Shown here: piece by piece, positions 24,540 through 32,977 of the stretch
Position numbering within the stretch: the stretch's first letter is position 1
How the letters are laid out: each line of letters opens with the position of its first letter
From: Lactobacillus xylocopicola
Lineage (GTDB): Bacteria; Bacillota; Bacilli; Lactobacillales; Lactobacillaceae
NCBI RefSeq assembly: GCF_033096005.1
Contig: NZ_AP026803.1
Span: 223,501 to 287,500, forward strand
Length of the DNA stretch: 64,000 nt
Direction: 5' to 3'
Position numbers and translations under genes: made by a program
The notes under the pieces: model-generated
What the model saw: the letters and a program-made list of their open reading frames with translations, nothing else
Told to the model about the DNA's origin: nothing
Database searches by the model: none

Positions 24540-25481
24540 TTATGGTAAGTCATTACCAGCAGCTAGGTAGAGGTCATACCACTCCTGAGCCGTCAGGTTG
24601 ATGTCAGCGCCCCGAGCACTGTCAAAAATGTGGTCAGGGGTCATCGTGCCAATGATGACCTGGATCTTAGCTGGATGGCGCAGGATCCAGGCTGCGGCAA
24701 TTGCGTTCTTGGAGACGCCCTTAGAGTCAGCTAGCTTTTGCAGGGTGGCGTTGACTTCAGGAAATTGCGGGTTGCCAATAAAGTTGCCCTCAATCTGGCC
24801 GTACTGGAAAGGCGACCAGGCCTGTACCGTCATGTGATGGAGCTGAGAGTAGTCCAGAATGCCGCGGTCATGGTCAATACTGCGCTCATCGGTCATGTTG
24901 GTATGGATGTTGAAGTCGATTGGACCGGTGTGCATAATACTGAACTGCAACTGGTTAATTAATAGCTGCTGGCTGATGCCGCTTTGCAGCAAATCAACCT
25001 GCCTAGGGTTGAAGTTGGATACGCCGAAGTGGCGTACCTTGCCAGCTGTTTGCAATTCGTCAAAGGCGGCTCCGATCTCATCGGGATCCATCAATGCATC
25101 TGGCCGATGCAAAAGCAGGCTGTCTAGATAATCAATCTTCATCCGGGAGAGAATACCGTCAACTGCACTGAGAATATGTTTTTTAGAAAAATCATAGCGG
25201 GTAGTCTTGTAGTTGAGTGCAGGTTCTTCGAAGATACCAGTCTTGGACTGGATATAAAAGTCATCACGGTTTAAAGCAGATTTTGCGAATGCCTGACCGA
25301 AAATTTTTTCAGACTTGCCATGACCGTAGATGTCAGCTGAATCTATATAATTAATGCCCGTCTCGCGTGCGGTTTCTAGCGTCTTGACCGCCTCGTCGAC
25401 TGTTAACTGGCTCATGCGCATGATGCCTAATGCAACGGCAGAACCAGTAAAGTTTGTGTTGCCAATTTTAATTTGTCTCAT
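24540..25481 (-). CDS. Aldo/keto reductase family oxidoreductase
   Basis: NADPH-dependent reductase with a TIM-barrel. The catalytic Asp, Tyr, Lys and His are in YIDSADIYGHGKSE (Asp, Tyr), FYIQSKTGI (Lys) and DSLLLHRPDALMD (His). The C-terminal cofactor-binding stretch is QVIIGTMTPDHI. The start at 25481 is seven to ten bases after AGGAGG; an upstream frame reaches 25523 but overlaps that site. With 313 residues it resembles the YcsN/YdhF subgroup. Physiological substrate unknown; sugar or methylglyoxal-type aldehydes are possible. Confidence 0.9.
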   Translation of the reverse strand: MRQIKIGNTNFTGSAVALGIMRMSQLTVDEAVKTLETARETGINYIDSADIYGHGKSEKIFGQAFAKSALNRDDFYIQSKTGIFEEPALNYKTTRYDFSKKHILSAVDGILSRMKIDYLDSLLLHRPDALMDPDEIGAAFDELQTAGKVRHFGVSNFNPRQVDLLQSGISQQLLINQLQFSIMHTGPIDFNIHTNMTDERSIDHDRGILDYSQLHHMTVQAWSPFQYGQIEGNFIGNPQFPEVNATLQKLADSKGVSKNAIAAAWILRHPAKIQVIIGTMTPDHIFDSARGADINLTAQEWYDLYLAAGNDLP

Positions 25482-25679
25482 AGTGTAAGACCTCCTACCT
25501 GTAGTATAAGGCTTTTGAAACAAAATAAGTACATCAAAAGATTGAGTTAAAGATAAATTAAACTTAATAATTATTTGAGTAAAAATTTAAATAATTTATT
25601 ATTTTTAATGAATATTGTTAATAAATAGAGTATATTATTTAGAAAATGTTCCTTAAATTAACTACAGGAGGGAAATATT

Positions 25680-26597
25680 ATGAGTCATAAAGTCGGGATT
25701 ATTGGCGACGGACATGTTGGTAGCACGGTAGCACATCAACTAATTATTGCGGGATTAGTTGATGACTTGGTCTTAATTGATGTGAATGAGGCTAAATTAG
25801 CTTCGGATGCGCTTGATTTTGAAGATGCAATGGCTAATCTCAATCACCATACCAATATTATTAGCAATGATTACGCCGCCTTGAAAGACGCCGATGTTAT
25901 CATCTCGGCCTTTGGCAACATTGCCTTGGAAGCGGGCGGCGACCGCTTTGCCGAATTACGCTATAACAAGGAGCGGATTGGGGCAATTGCAACGGCTATC
26001 AAGCAGAGCGGGTTTAATGGCATTATCATTGCCATTACCAACCCGGTAGACGTCATTACCAGTATGTATCAAGAGCTGACGGGCTTGCCGAAAAAGCATG
26101 TTATCGGTACGGGTACCTTGCTTGATACGGCCAGAATGAAGCGAGCTGTAGGTAAGCGCATGGGTGTTGATCCACGTTCAGTTCAAGGCTTTAACTTGGG
26201 TGAGCATGGCAATTCGCAATTTACCGCCTGGTCGACTGTTAAGGTATTAGAACGGCCGATAATTGAACTGGCTCAAAATCAGCCTTGGAAGTTAGAAGAT
26301 TTGAATGAGGAAATCAAGTTCGGAGGCCAGACTGTATACAAGGGCAAGCAGTATACTAATTATGCCATTGCGGCAGCTGCAACGCGCTTGCTTGAAGTTG
26401 TTCAAAGTGATGCACGCGCTGAAATGCCAGTCTCCAACTACCGCCAAGAGTACGGCACTTACTTGTCGTATCCGGCAATTGTGGGCCGCGATGGGATTAT
26501 TCAAACTCTTGACTTGGCATTGACTGAGGAAGAAGAGCAGCAGCTACGGCATTCAGCTGAAACAATTAAGGCCAAGGCGGCTAAAGAATTTAACTAA
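25680..26597 (+). CDS. L-2-hydroxyisocaproate dehydrogenase
   Basis: NAD-dependent reduction of branched-chain and aromatic 2-keto acids to L-2-hydroxy acids. It belongs to the lactate/malate dehydrogenase fold: Rossmann motif GIIGDGHVGSTVAH, AFGNI in place of the lactate dehydrogenase loop, ITNPVDVIT, GTGTLLDTARMKRA, and the catalytic His in NLGEHGNSQFTAWSTV. These blocks match the well-known L-HicDH of Lactobacillus/Weissella confusa better than lactate dehydrogenase (AxQRPGE loop absent). The 305-residue length agrees. Shine-Dalgarno AGGAGGG. It probably disposes of keto acids from Leu, Phe and Met catabolism. Confidence 0.9.
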   Translation: MSHKVGIIGDGHVGSTVAHQLIIAGLVDDLVLIDVNEAKLASDALDFEDAMANLNHHTNIISNDYAALKDADVIISAFGNIALEAGGDRFAELRYNKERIGAIATAIKQSGFNGIIIAITNPVDVITSMYQELTGLPKKHVIGTGTLLDTARMKRAVGKRMGVDPRSVQGFNLGEHGNSQFTAWSTVKVLERPIIELAQNQPWKLEDLNEEIKFGGQTVYKGKQYTNYAIAAAATRLLEVVQSDARAEMPVSNYRQEYGTYLSYPAIVGRDGIIQTLDLALTEEEEQQLRHSAETIKAKAAKEFN

Positions 26598-26614
26598 TAA
26601 TAACGAAAAGGCTA

Positions 26615-26646
26615 ACTGGTAGCATTGTAAGTGCTACCAGTTTTTG
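26615..26646 (+). terminator. Terminator after hydroxyisocaproate dehydrogenase
   Basis: Stem ACTGGTAGCA / TGCTACCAGT with a seven-base loop and five T. Confidence 0.85.
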
Positions 26647-26690
26647 CTATTCTTAAAGAATAAAAAAGGTCATTTATTAAGGAGAAAAAT

Positions 26691-29600
26691 ATGGTAAAAG
26701 TAGCAGACGATTATATTTTAGGCCTCGATATCGGGACAAACTCATGCGGCTGGGCCGTGACTGATAAGCAGAATACTTTGTTGAAGCTGCGCGGTAAAAC
26801 TGCAATTGGCTCGCATTTGTTTGAAGAAGGACATTCAGCTGCTGACCGGCGTAGCTTTCGAACCACCCGTAGGCGGCTAAAGCGTAGGAAGTGGCGCCTG
26901 AAGCTTTTAGAAGAAATTTTTGCTGAGCCAATGGCTGAAGTAGATGAGAACTTCTTCGCGCGGTTACATCAATCCTGGATATCGCCACTGGACAACGATC
27001 GGCCCAAATACCAGGCCATTGTTTTCCCCACGCCAGAAGAAGACCGTGCTTTTTACCAAGACTATCCAACAATCTACCACTTGCGCTATGCGCTAATGAC
27101 TGAGGATAAACAGTTTGACCTGCGAGCAATCTTTATGGCAATGCACCATATCGTCAAGTATCGTGGTAATTTTCTGCAGGATACGCCTGTCAAAAACTTT
27201 GAAGCATCAAAAATTAAGGTGGCTGCAGCCCTAGAATCGATTAATTCTGCTTTGGCGGACATGGCTGGCGAGAACGCAGATCTGATCAAGCTGAAGGTTG
27301 CTAATGCTGCGGAAATTGAAAAAATCATCAAAGGTGAAGATGAGGCAAAGACGGTCGCCAAGCTTGATAAGGTTAAGAAGATTACCCAATTGCTGGTCGA
27401 TCCAACTAATAAGGAGGCTAAGAACCTAGCCAAGCAACTCGCTAATGCTTTGATGGGTTATAAGACGCGATTTGAAGTGATTTTAGGTAAAGAAATCGAA
27501 AAGGCTGATCAAAACGCCTGGAACTTCAAACTAAGCGATGAAGATGCCGATGACAAACTAGATGCACTGTTGCCTGAGCTGAGCGATAATGAGCAGACCA
27601 TTATAGCCGAGATCAAGCTGTTGTTCGGTGCCATTACCTTGAGTAATATTGTCGATGAAGGTAAGTCGCTGTCGGAATCCATGATTGGCAAGTATCAACA
27701 GCACAGTAAGGACTATCGGTTGCTTAAGTCCGTTGTGCACAGCCAACATGATCGCAAAAAGGGCCAAAGCTTGCGCCTAGCATACGACCTCTATGTCAAC
27801 AACCGCCACGGTAGCTTACTCAAAGCTAAGCAGGAATTGGGTTTCAAAAATGTTTTGAACAAGGAAGACTTCTATAAGCTGGTGCAAAAAAATGTGGATG
27901 ATTCTGAAGATGCACAAACTATTTTGCAAGAAATTGAAGAAGACAACTTCATGCCTAAACAGCGCACCTCGGCTAACGGTGTTATTCCCTTCCAGCTGCA
28001 CCAACGAGAGTTAGACCAGATTATCAAGATGCAGAGCAAGTATTACCCCTTCCTGGCAGAGGAGAATCCGGTCGTAGATCACCAAAAGCAGGCACCATAC
28101 AAGCTGGACGAGCTGATTAGATTCCGCGTGCCCTACTATGTAGGACCAATGATTACGCCTGATGACCAGGAGAAGACTTCGGGCAAAAGTTTTGCCTGGA
28201 TGGTACGCAAAGCAGATGGTGCAATCACGCCCTGGAACTTTGAAGCTAAAGTAGATCGAATTGAGTCGGCCAACCGCTTTATTAAACGGATGACGCTCAA
28301 GGATACTTACCTGCTCGGTGAAGATGTCGTGCCGGCCAATAGCCTGCTCTACCAAAAGTATGAGGTTTTAAATGAACTAAACAATATTAGAATTAATGGC
28401 AGCCGGCTTGATGTTCCTACCAAGCAGGAGATTTATGAGGGCCTGTTTAAGACCCGAAAGACAGTCACAGCCAGCAGTTTAATTACGTATCTGCAGACCA
28501 ACCATCATCTCCAATATGTTGATATTAAGGGGCTGGCTGATCCGCAGAAGTTCAATTCCAGCCTAGCCAGCTTTTATCATTTGAAAAATCTCGGTGTCTT
28601 CAGCCAGGAGCTTGATAACCCGCAGTATGAGAAGGATTTTGAGCAAATTATTGAATGGTCAACAGTCTTTGAAGATACGAGGATTTTTCAAGAAAAACTG
28701 CGTGAAATTACCTGGTTAACTCCCGAACAATTCAAGGCTATATCGACTTGGCGGCTCAAGGGTTGGGGCAGGTTATCACGTAGATTACTAGTAGAGCTGC
28801 ATGATCAGAACGGTCAGAACATCATGGAGCGGTTGTGGGACAGTCAGCAGAACTTTATGCAGATTGTTAATGAACCCGCCTTCAAAGCGGCTATCGAAAA
28901 AGAAAATCAAGCTGTCACTAAAAGAAGTGGTGTCGAAGATATTTTGGCCGACGCCTATACCTCACCAGCCAATAAGAAAGCCATCAGGCAAGTGGTTAAG
29001 GTGGTTGACGATGTGGTTAAGGCGACTGGTGGCAAGGTGCCAGCCCAATTTGCAGTTGAATTTACCCGTAACCCGGATCCCAACCCCAAACTTACGCAAA
29101 TCCGAGGCAGTAAACTTTTGAAGGTATATAGCGATACAGCCAAAGAGCTCGTTGACCAGGAGTTAACCAATAATTTAAAGCAGAAAATGGAAAGTCGCCA
29201 ATTAGCACAAGATAAATATTTTCTCTACTTCATGCAGGCCGGTCGGGATGCTTATACGGGCCAGAGAATAAATATCGATGAAATTACGACTAAGTATCAA
29301 ATCGACCATATTCTACCGCAGTCCTTTGTTAAGGATGACTCCTTAGATAACCGTGTTTTGACCGCAAGCCCGCTGAATGCACAAAAATCTGATGATGTAC
29401 CATTTAAACGTTTTGGCAATAAGACAGCGGTGGGACTTAGTATGACAATTACGCAAATGTGGAAAGTTTGGCAAAAGGTGGGTCTGATTAGCAAGACCAA
29501 ATTGACTAACTTAATGCTGGATCCGGATCATCTATACAAGTATCAAAAGTCCGGCTTTATCCACCGTCAATTAGTAGAGACGAGCCAAATTATTAAGTTA

Positions 29601-30869
29601 GTGGCGGTTATTCTTCAAGATAAGTATCCTGATTCTGAAATCATTACGGTTAAAGCCAAGGATAATTCAGCCTTGCGCAAACGGCTGTCCTTGTACAAGA
29701 GCCGGGAAGTCAATGATTACCATCACGCCATCGATGCTTATTTATCGGCAATTTGTGGCAACTTTTTGTACCAGGTCTATCCGAAACTTCGTCCCTTCTT
29801 TGTTTATGGTCAATATCAACGGTTTGGTAATGACTCCAAGCAAAAAGACGAAACAATGGAAAAAGTCAAAACGTTTAACTTCTTGTGGCCGCTGCTGCAA
29901 AAAGATAACGAAAAACACCAGGCACCAGAAGAGATAGTTGAAAACTTTACGGACCACATTGTCTTTTACAAGCACCCAGATATCTTTGATAAACTGCGTC
30001 GCGCCTATAATTTCAAGTTCATGCTGGTATCACGGGAAACAACGACGGAAGAGCGCAACCTGTTCAATATGACGGTCTATCCGCGCGCTGAACGCGACAC
30101 TGCCGCTACTAGAAGTCTTATTCCTAAGGGTAAGGGACTTAATCCAGCCATCTACGGTGGCTATAGCGGTAACGCAGATGCCTACATGGCTATTGTTAAG
30201 ATTGAAAAGGCTAAAGATGCGGTTTACAAGGTGGTTGGAGTGCCGATGCGGGCGCTAGCTGACTTAAAGCAGGCGGCTAAAGCGGGTAATTATGATGCGG
30301 TTCTAAAGCAGACCTTGACACCGCTAGTGATGTACGACAAGAAGGGTAAGCCCAAGCGAGGCTTTAAAGACTTTAGAATCCTCGGTGGACGTGTGCTTTA
30401 CAAACAAGTCGTAATTGATGGCGACCGTAAATTTATGCTGTATTCGTCAGTTTATATGGCTAATGCCAAGCAATTAACCTTGTCGCCAGAAGCGATGCGG
30501 ATAGTGACCGATAACTTTAAGCAGGGTGATAACATAGATCAGTTACTGATTGATGTTTATGACGAAATTCTAACCAAGGTTGACCGCTACCTGCCCTTAT
30601 TTGATACTAATGGCTTTAGAAGGGGGCTTCACAATGGTCGCGAAAAATTTCTGACTCTGGAGATTAGTGAAAAGAAGAATACAGTTAAGCAAATTCTCAA
30701 TGGCTTGCATGATAATTTGGTTCTGGGTAATTTGAAGAATCTAGGAATTAAGACTTTATTTGGTATGATGACAGTGACATCTGGTATTACCCTCTCACCA
30801 GATGCCAAGTTACTCTTCCAATCGCCGACCGGCTTATTTGAAAAACAAGTTCGAATTACTGATTTGTAA
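26691..30869 (+). CDS. cas9: CRISPR-associated endonuclease Cas9 (type II-A)
   Basis: RNA-guided double-strand DNA nuclease. All nuclease motifs are intact: RuvC-I Asp13 in LGLDIGTNSCGWAV, RuvC-II Glu790 in FAVEFTRN, HNH Asp872-His873 in DHILPQSF with downstream LNAQKSDDVP, and RuvC-III HHAIDAYLSAI at 1011-1021. An arginine-rich bridge helix (RRSFRTTRRRLKRRKWR) follows RuvC-I. A lysine/alanine-rich helical stretch occupies about residues 175-260 of the REC lobe, and about 330 residues after RuvC-III form the wedge/PAM-interacting region. Length 1392 is typical for type II-A in lactobacilli. Shine-Dalgarno AAGGAGA. It leads cas1, cas2, csn2; the tracrRNA lies just downstream in antisense. Confidence 0.98.
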   Translation: MVKVADDYILGLDIGTNSCGWAVTDKQNTLLKLRGKTAIGSHLFEEGHSAADRRSFRTTRRRLKRRKWRLKLLEEIFAEPMAEVDENFFARLHQSWISPLDNDRPKYQAIVFPTPEEDRAFYQDYPTIYHLRYALMTEDKQFDLRAIFMAMHHIVKYRGNFLQDTPVKNFEASKIKVAAALESINSALADMAGENADLIKLKVANAAEIEKIIKGEDEAKTVAKLDKVKKITQLLVDPTNKEAKNLAKQLANALMGYKTRFEVILGKEIEKADQNAWNFKLSDEDADDKLDALLPELSDNEQTIIAEIKLLFGAITLSNIVDEGKSLSESMIGKYQQHSKDYRLLKSVVHSQHDRKKGQSLRLAYDLYVNNRHGSLLKAKQELGFKNVLNKEDFYKLVQKNVDDSEDAQTILQEIEEDNFMPKQRTSANGVIPFQLHQRELDQIIKMQSKYYPFLAEENPVVDHQKQAPYKLDELIRFRVPYYVGPMITPDDQEKTSGKSFAWMVRKADGAITPWNFEAKVDRIESANRFIKRMTLKDTYLLGEDVVPANSLLYQKYEVLNELNNIRINGSRLDVPTKQEIYEGLFKTRKTVTASSLITYLQTNHHLQYVDIKGLADPQKFNSSLASFYHLKNLGVFSQELDNPQYEKDFEQIIEWSTVFEDTRIFQEKLREITWLTPEQFKAISTWRLKGWGRLSRRLLVELHDQNGQNIMERLWDSQQNFMQIVNEPAFKAAIEKENQAVTKRSGVEDILADAYTSPANKKAIRQVVKVVDDVVKATGGKVPAQFAVEFTRNPDPNPKLTQIRGSKLLKVYSDTAKELVDQELTNNLKQKMESRQLAQDKYFLYFMQAGRDAYTGQRINIDEITTKYQIDHILPQSFVKDDSLDNRVLTASPLNAQKSDDVPFKRFGNKTAVGLSMTITQMWKVWQKVGLISKTKLTNLMLDPDHLYKYQKSGFIHRQLVETSQIIKLVAVILQDKYPDSEIITVKAKDNSALRKRLSLYKSREVNDYHHAIDAYLSAICGNFLYQVYPKLRPFFVYGQYQRFGNDSKQKDETMEKVKTFNFLWPLLQKDNEKHQAPEEIVENFTDHIVFYKHPDIFDKLRRAYNFKFMLVSRETTTEERNLFNMTVYPRAERDTAATRSLIPKGKGLNPAIYGGYSGNADAYMAIVKIEKAKDAVYKVVGVPMRALADLKQAAKAGNYDAVLKQTLTPLVMYDKKGKPKRGFKDFRILGGRVLYKQVVIDGDRKFMLYSSVYMANAKQLTLSPEAMRIVTDNFKQGDNIDQLLIDVYDEILTKVDRYLPLFDTNGFRRGLHNGREKFLTLEISEKKNTVKQILNGLHDNLVLGNLKNLGIKTLFGMMTVTSGITLSPDAKLLFQSPTGLFEKQVRITDL

Positions 30870-30874
30870 ATGTC

Positions 30875-30908
30875 AAAAAGGGGGACCAGCCAGTTGGTCC
30901 TCCTTTTT
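30875..30908. terminator. Hairpin terminator after cas9
   Basis: Stem AAAAAGG-GGACCA / TGGTCC-CCTTTTT with six-base loop and T run. Symmetric, so it may also stop anything that reads through the tracrRNA terminator from the other side. Confidence 0.8.
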
Positions 30909-30915
30909 GGGAAAC

Positions 30916-31042
30916 AAAAAAACCTCCGCTATAGAGTTGAGGCAGGACGACACATCAGTGTCGCGTTGAAACATATCGTTTGATTTTAAATCTGGTTGTT
31001 AGATCAATGATGATTAAAATCATCGGTCGGGAGCTACCCGAC
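30916..31042 (-). ncRNA. tracrRNA of the type II-A system
   Basis: On the minus strand between cas9 and cas1. The anti-repeat core (31015-30994) is perfectly complementary to 22 bases of the CRISPR repeat, 23 with the next pair. Extended pairing with the crRNA is: six-pair lower stem (GUUUUA with UAAAAU), bulge GA opposite GAUU, then a 23-pair upper stem. Downstream come a small AAAC/GUUU nexus hairpin, a hairpin CGACAC-TGAT-GTGTCG (30963-30948) and a terminator CCTC...GGAGG with seven T (ending 30916). A 5' hairpin GTCGGG/CCCGAC precedes the anti-repeat. Start is inferred from the promoter; the 3' end from the T run. Confidence 0.9.
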
Positions 31043-31048
31043 AAGTTA

Positions 31049-31076
31049 ATTTTACCATGTTTTAAGGAATATACAA
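31049..31076 (-). promoter_or_regulatory. Promoter of tracrRNA
   Basis: Minus strand: TTGTAT (31076-31071), 16-base spacer, TAAAAT (31054-31049). Its -35 box overlaps the Shine-Dalgarno of cas1 on the other strand. Confidence 0.65.
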
Positions 31077-31085
31077 GGAGTAATT

Positions 31086-31997
31086 ATGGGATGGAGATCA
31101 GTTATTATTACCCAGCATGCGAAGCTTACCTACTCGATGAATATGATGATTGTTCAGACGCGGGATGGGATTAACCAGATTCCAATTACAGATATCAACT
31201 TATTGCTAGTGTCTACGACCCAGGCGGTAATTACCAGTGCGCTAATTAGTAAGCTGGCTCAGAATCAGACCAAGGTCATTTTTGTGGATGAAAAGAATGA
31301 ACCCGTCACGGAAACAGTGGATTACTATCCAGGGGCGCGAACTATGGCTAAATTATCCAAGCAATTTAGTTGGGATCAGGACCGCAAAGAAAAATTGTGG
31401 ACTAAAATTGTTAATCAGAAAATCACCAACCAAATTATGGTCTTGCGAAATTATCATTTGAATGGACAAGCCGTTCAGGATGAGCTGAACCAACTTGAAG
31501 TGAACGATTCCACCAACCGGGAGGCAATGGCCGCCCGCAAGTATTTCTTGACTTTATTTGCGGGAGACTTTGTGAGACGTGATGGTAGTGCAGTCAATAG
31601 CGCCTTAGATTACGGCTATGCAATCTTACTGGCGAGTTTTAATCGGAGTATTGCCGTCAGCGGCTATATTTCTTATCTGGGTATTCACCATCATTCTGAA
31701 GAAAATCAATTTAACCTGGCCTCAGACCTGATGGAACCATTTCGCCCTTTCGTGGATTATTGGGTGAAAGCCAATGACCAGATTACCGAACTGACACCAG
31801 ATATTAAGTATGGGCTAGTCGAGTTGTTGAACTTGGAGATCAAGTTTAATGGGAAAAAGACTTTACTCACCAATGCAATTAATGGCTATGTGCAATCGTG
31901 CCTGCGTTTTTTGAGTGAAGAAAGTAAGGCTTTGCCCGGAATGGAGATGAGTTTAACCAATGAGGTACCGAATGATGCGCTTAATGATAATGTTTGA
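31086..31997 (+). CDS. cas1: CRISPR-associated integrase Cas1 (type II)
   Basis: Metal-dependent integrase that inserts new spacers at the leader end with Cas2. The N-terminal beta domain (MGWRSVIITQHAKLTY) is characteristic of type II Cas1. Catalytic residues visible are Glu146 in STNREAMAARKYF, a His in the YLGIHHHSEENQFNLASDLMEPFRP block near 201-203, and acidic residues Asp214 and Glu217. The length of 303 residues is normal. AAGGAG precedes the ATG by five bases. The gene overlaps cas2 by 38 bases. Confidence 0.97.
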   Translation: MGWRSVIITQHAKLTYSMNMMIVQTRDGINQIPITDINLLLVSTTQAVITSALISKLAQNQTKVIFVDEKNEPVTETVDYYPGARTMAKLSKQFSWDQDRKEKLWTKIVNQKITNQIMVLRNYHLNGQAVQDELNQLEVNDSTNREAMAARKYFLTLFAGDFVRRDGSAVNSALDYGYAILLASFNRSIAVSGYISYLGIHHHSEENQFNLASDLMEPFRPFVDYWVKANDQITELTPDIKYGLVELLNLEIKFNGKKTLLTNAINGYVQSCLRFLSEESKALPGMEMSLTNEVPNDALNDNV

Positions 31998-32280
31998 TTT
32001 ACCAACTGAAACAGCCCAAGACAAAAAAGAGTATCGGCAATTTCGCAAGAAGCTAATTAATGAGGGTTTTTTGATGGTCCAGTATTCAATCTATGTACGA
32101 GTTTGTGTTACTAGACAAACAGCCAACTTTTTAGAAAAAAGGGTCAAAAAATTTTTGCCACAAGGTGGCGTAGTCCAGTCCTTAATGGTCACCGAAAAAC
32201 AGTATAATGATATGCATTTCCTGGTCGGCAAGCCAATCGTGGATGTACGTAACCAGTCCGATCGGACGGTGATTCTATGA
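31960..32280 (+). CDS. cas2: CRISPR-associated protein Cas2
   Basis: Small ferredoxin-fold protein forming the core of the Cas1-Cas2 integration complex. The start MRYRMMRLMIMFDLPTET is typical of type II-A Cas2, and the Asp in FDLP is the conserved position. 106 residues. It starts within the end of cas1 (38-base overlap), and its TGA overlaps csn2's ATG. Confidence 0.95.
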   Translation: MRYRMMRLMIMFDLPTETAQDKKEYRQFRKKLINEGFLMVQYSIYVRVCVTRQTANFLEKRVKKFLPQGGVVQSLMVTEKQYNDMHFLVGKPIVDVRNQSDRTVIL

Positions 32281-32945
32281 TTTTGTCATATTCAACCCAC
32301 AAAAAATGGTCCTTTTCAACCTCGGGAATTAAGATTTTGTCTACGCAGAGTACTGTTGCCTATCGCGACCTGGTACAAGGCTTTCAAGGACAGAACGACC
32401 GCTTAGTCTGTATAGATGATAAATACGAGCCGCAAGATATTTCCAAGACTTTTGACTTTGGAGGTGATCTCTTGCTTAGCGGTGATGTTACCAAAAAGTA
32501 CTTGCTTACAATTGGCAAGACCTACCTGGCCAACATTGATGAAGATAATCGTAATCAAATAATGGCTGCCTTTCAGAATTTAGAAATAACAATTGAAAAT
32601 TCACTCCTGTTGGAAGATCTGCCACTAGCAATTACTTGGGATGAGGATTTAAAAAAGTTACTCAAGATGGTAGAATTGCACCTTGATACTGACAGGTTGC
32701 AAGTACCGTATGGTATAATTGAAACAGTTCTAAAAATACATCAAACTTGTAATCTAAAGACGATTCCAGTGTTTTGTAATGTAGCTAATTACTTAGATGA
32801 CCAGGAATTGGCAGAATTATCCCAGCTTGTTCAGCAAATGGGGCTGGTTTTGTTTTTAATTGAATTCACATCTGCGGATTTATTGGTTGTACCTGAAGAT
32901 GCTGAGTTCTATTATATTGACCGTGATCTAGTCGATTGGTACTAA
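32277..32945 (+). CDS. csn2: CRISPR-associated protein Csn2
   Basis: DNA-end-binding toroid needed for spacer acquisition in type II-A systems; it defines the subtype. The protein is 222 residues, in the short-form range, with the N-terminal NYIL-like ILSYSTHKKW and a C-terminal segment LVLFLIEFTSADLLV. The start ATG overlaps the cas2 stop (ATGA). Only 32 bases separate its stop from the first repeat, so most of the array leader must lie inside the end of this gene. Confidence 0.92.
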   Translation: MILSYSTHKKWSFSTSGIKILSTQSTVAYRDLVQGFQGQNDRLVCIDDKYEPQDISKTFDFGGDLLLSGDVTKKYLLTIGKTYLANIDEDNRNQIMAAFQNLEITIENSLLLEDLPLAITWDEDLKKLLKMVELHLDTDRLQVPYGIIETVLKIHQTCNLKTIPVFCNVANYLDDQELAELSQLVQQMGLVLFLIEFTSADLLVVPEDAEFYYIDRDLVDWY

Positions 32946-32977
32946 CGCCTATCTTAAAAACTGATGATAAAATGTTG

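Noticed and set aside
28801..29121. Frame inside cas9 as a nested gene
   Set aside because: Out-of-frame overlap with conserved RuvC-II coding sequence; arginine/serine-rich artefact.
30980..31174. Plus-strand frame starting in the tracrRNA region
   Set aside because: It begins on the anti-repeat and runs into cas1 in another frame; without motifs.
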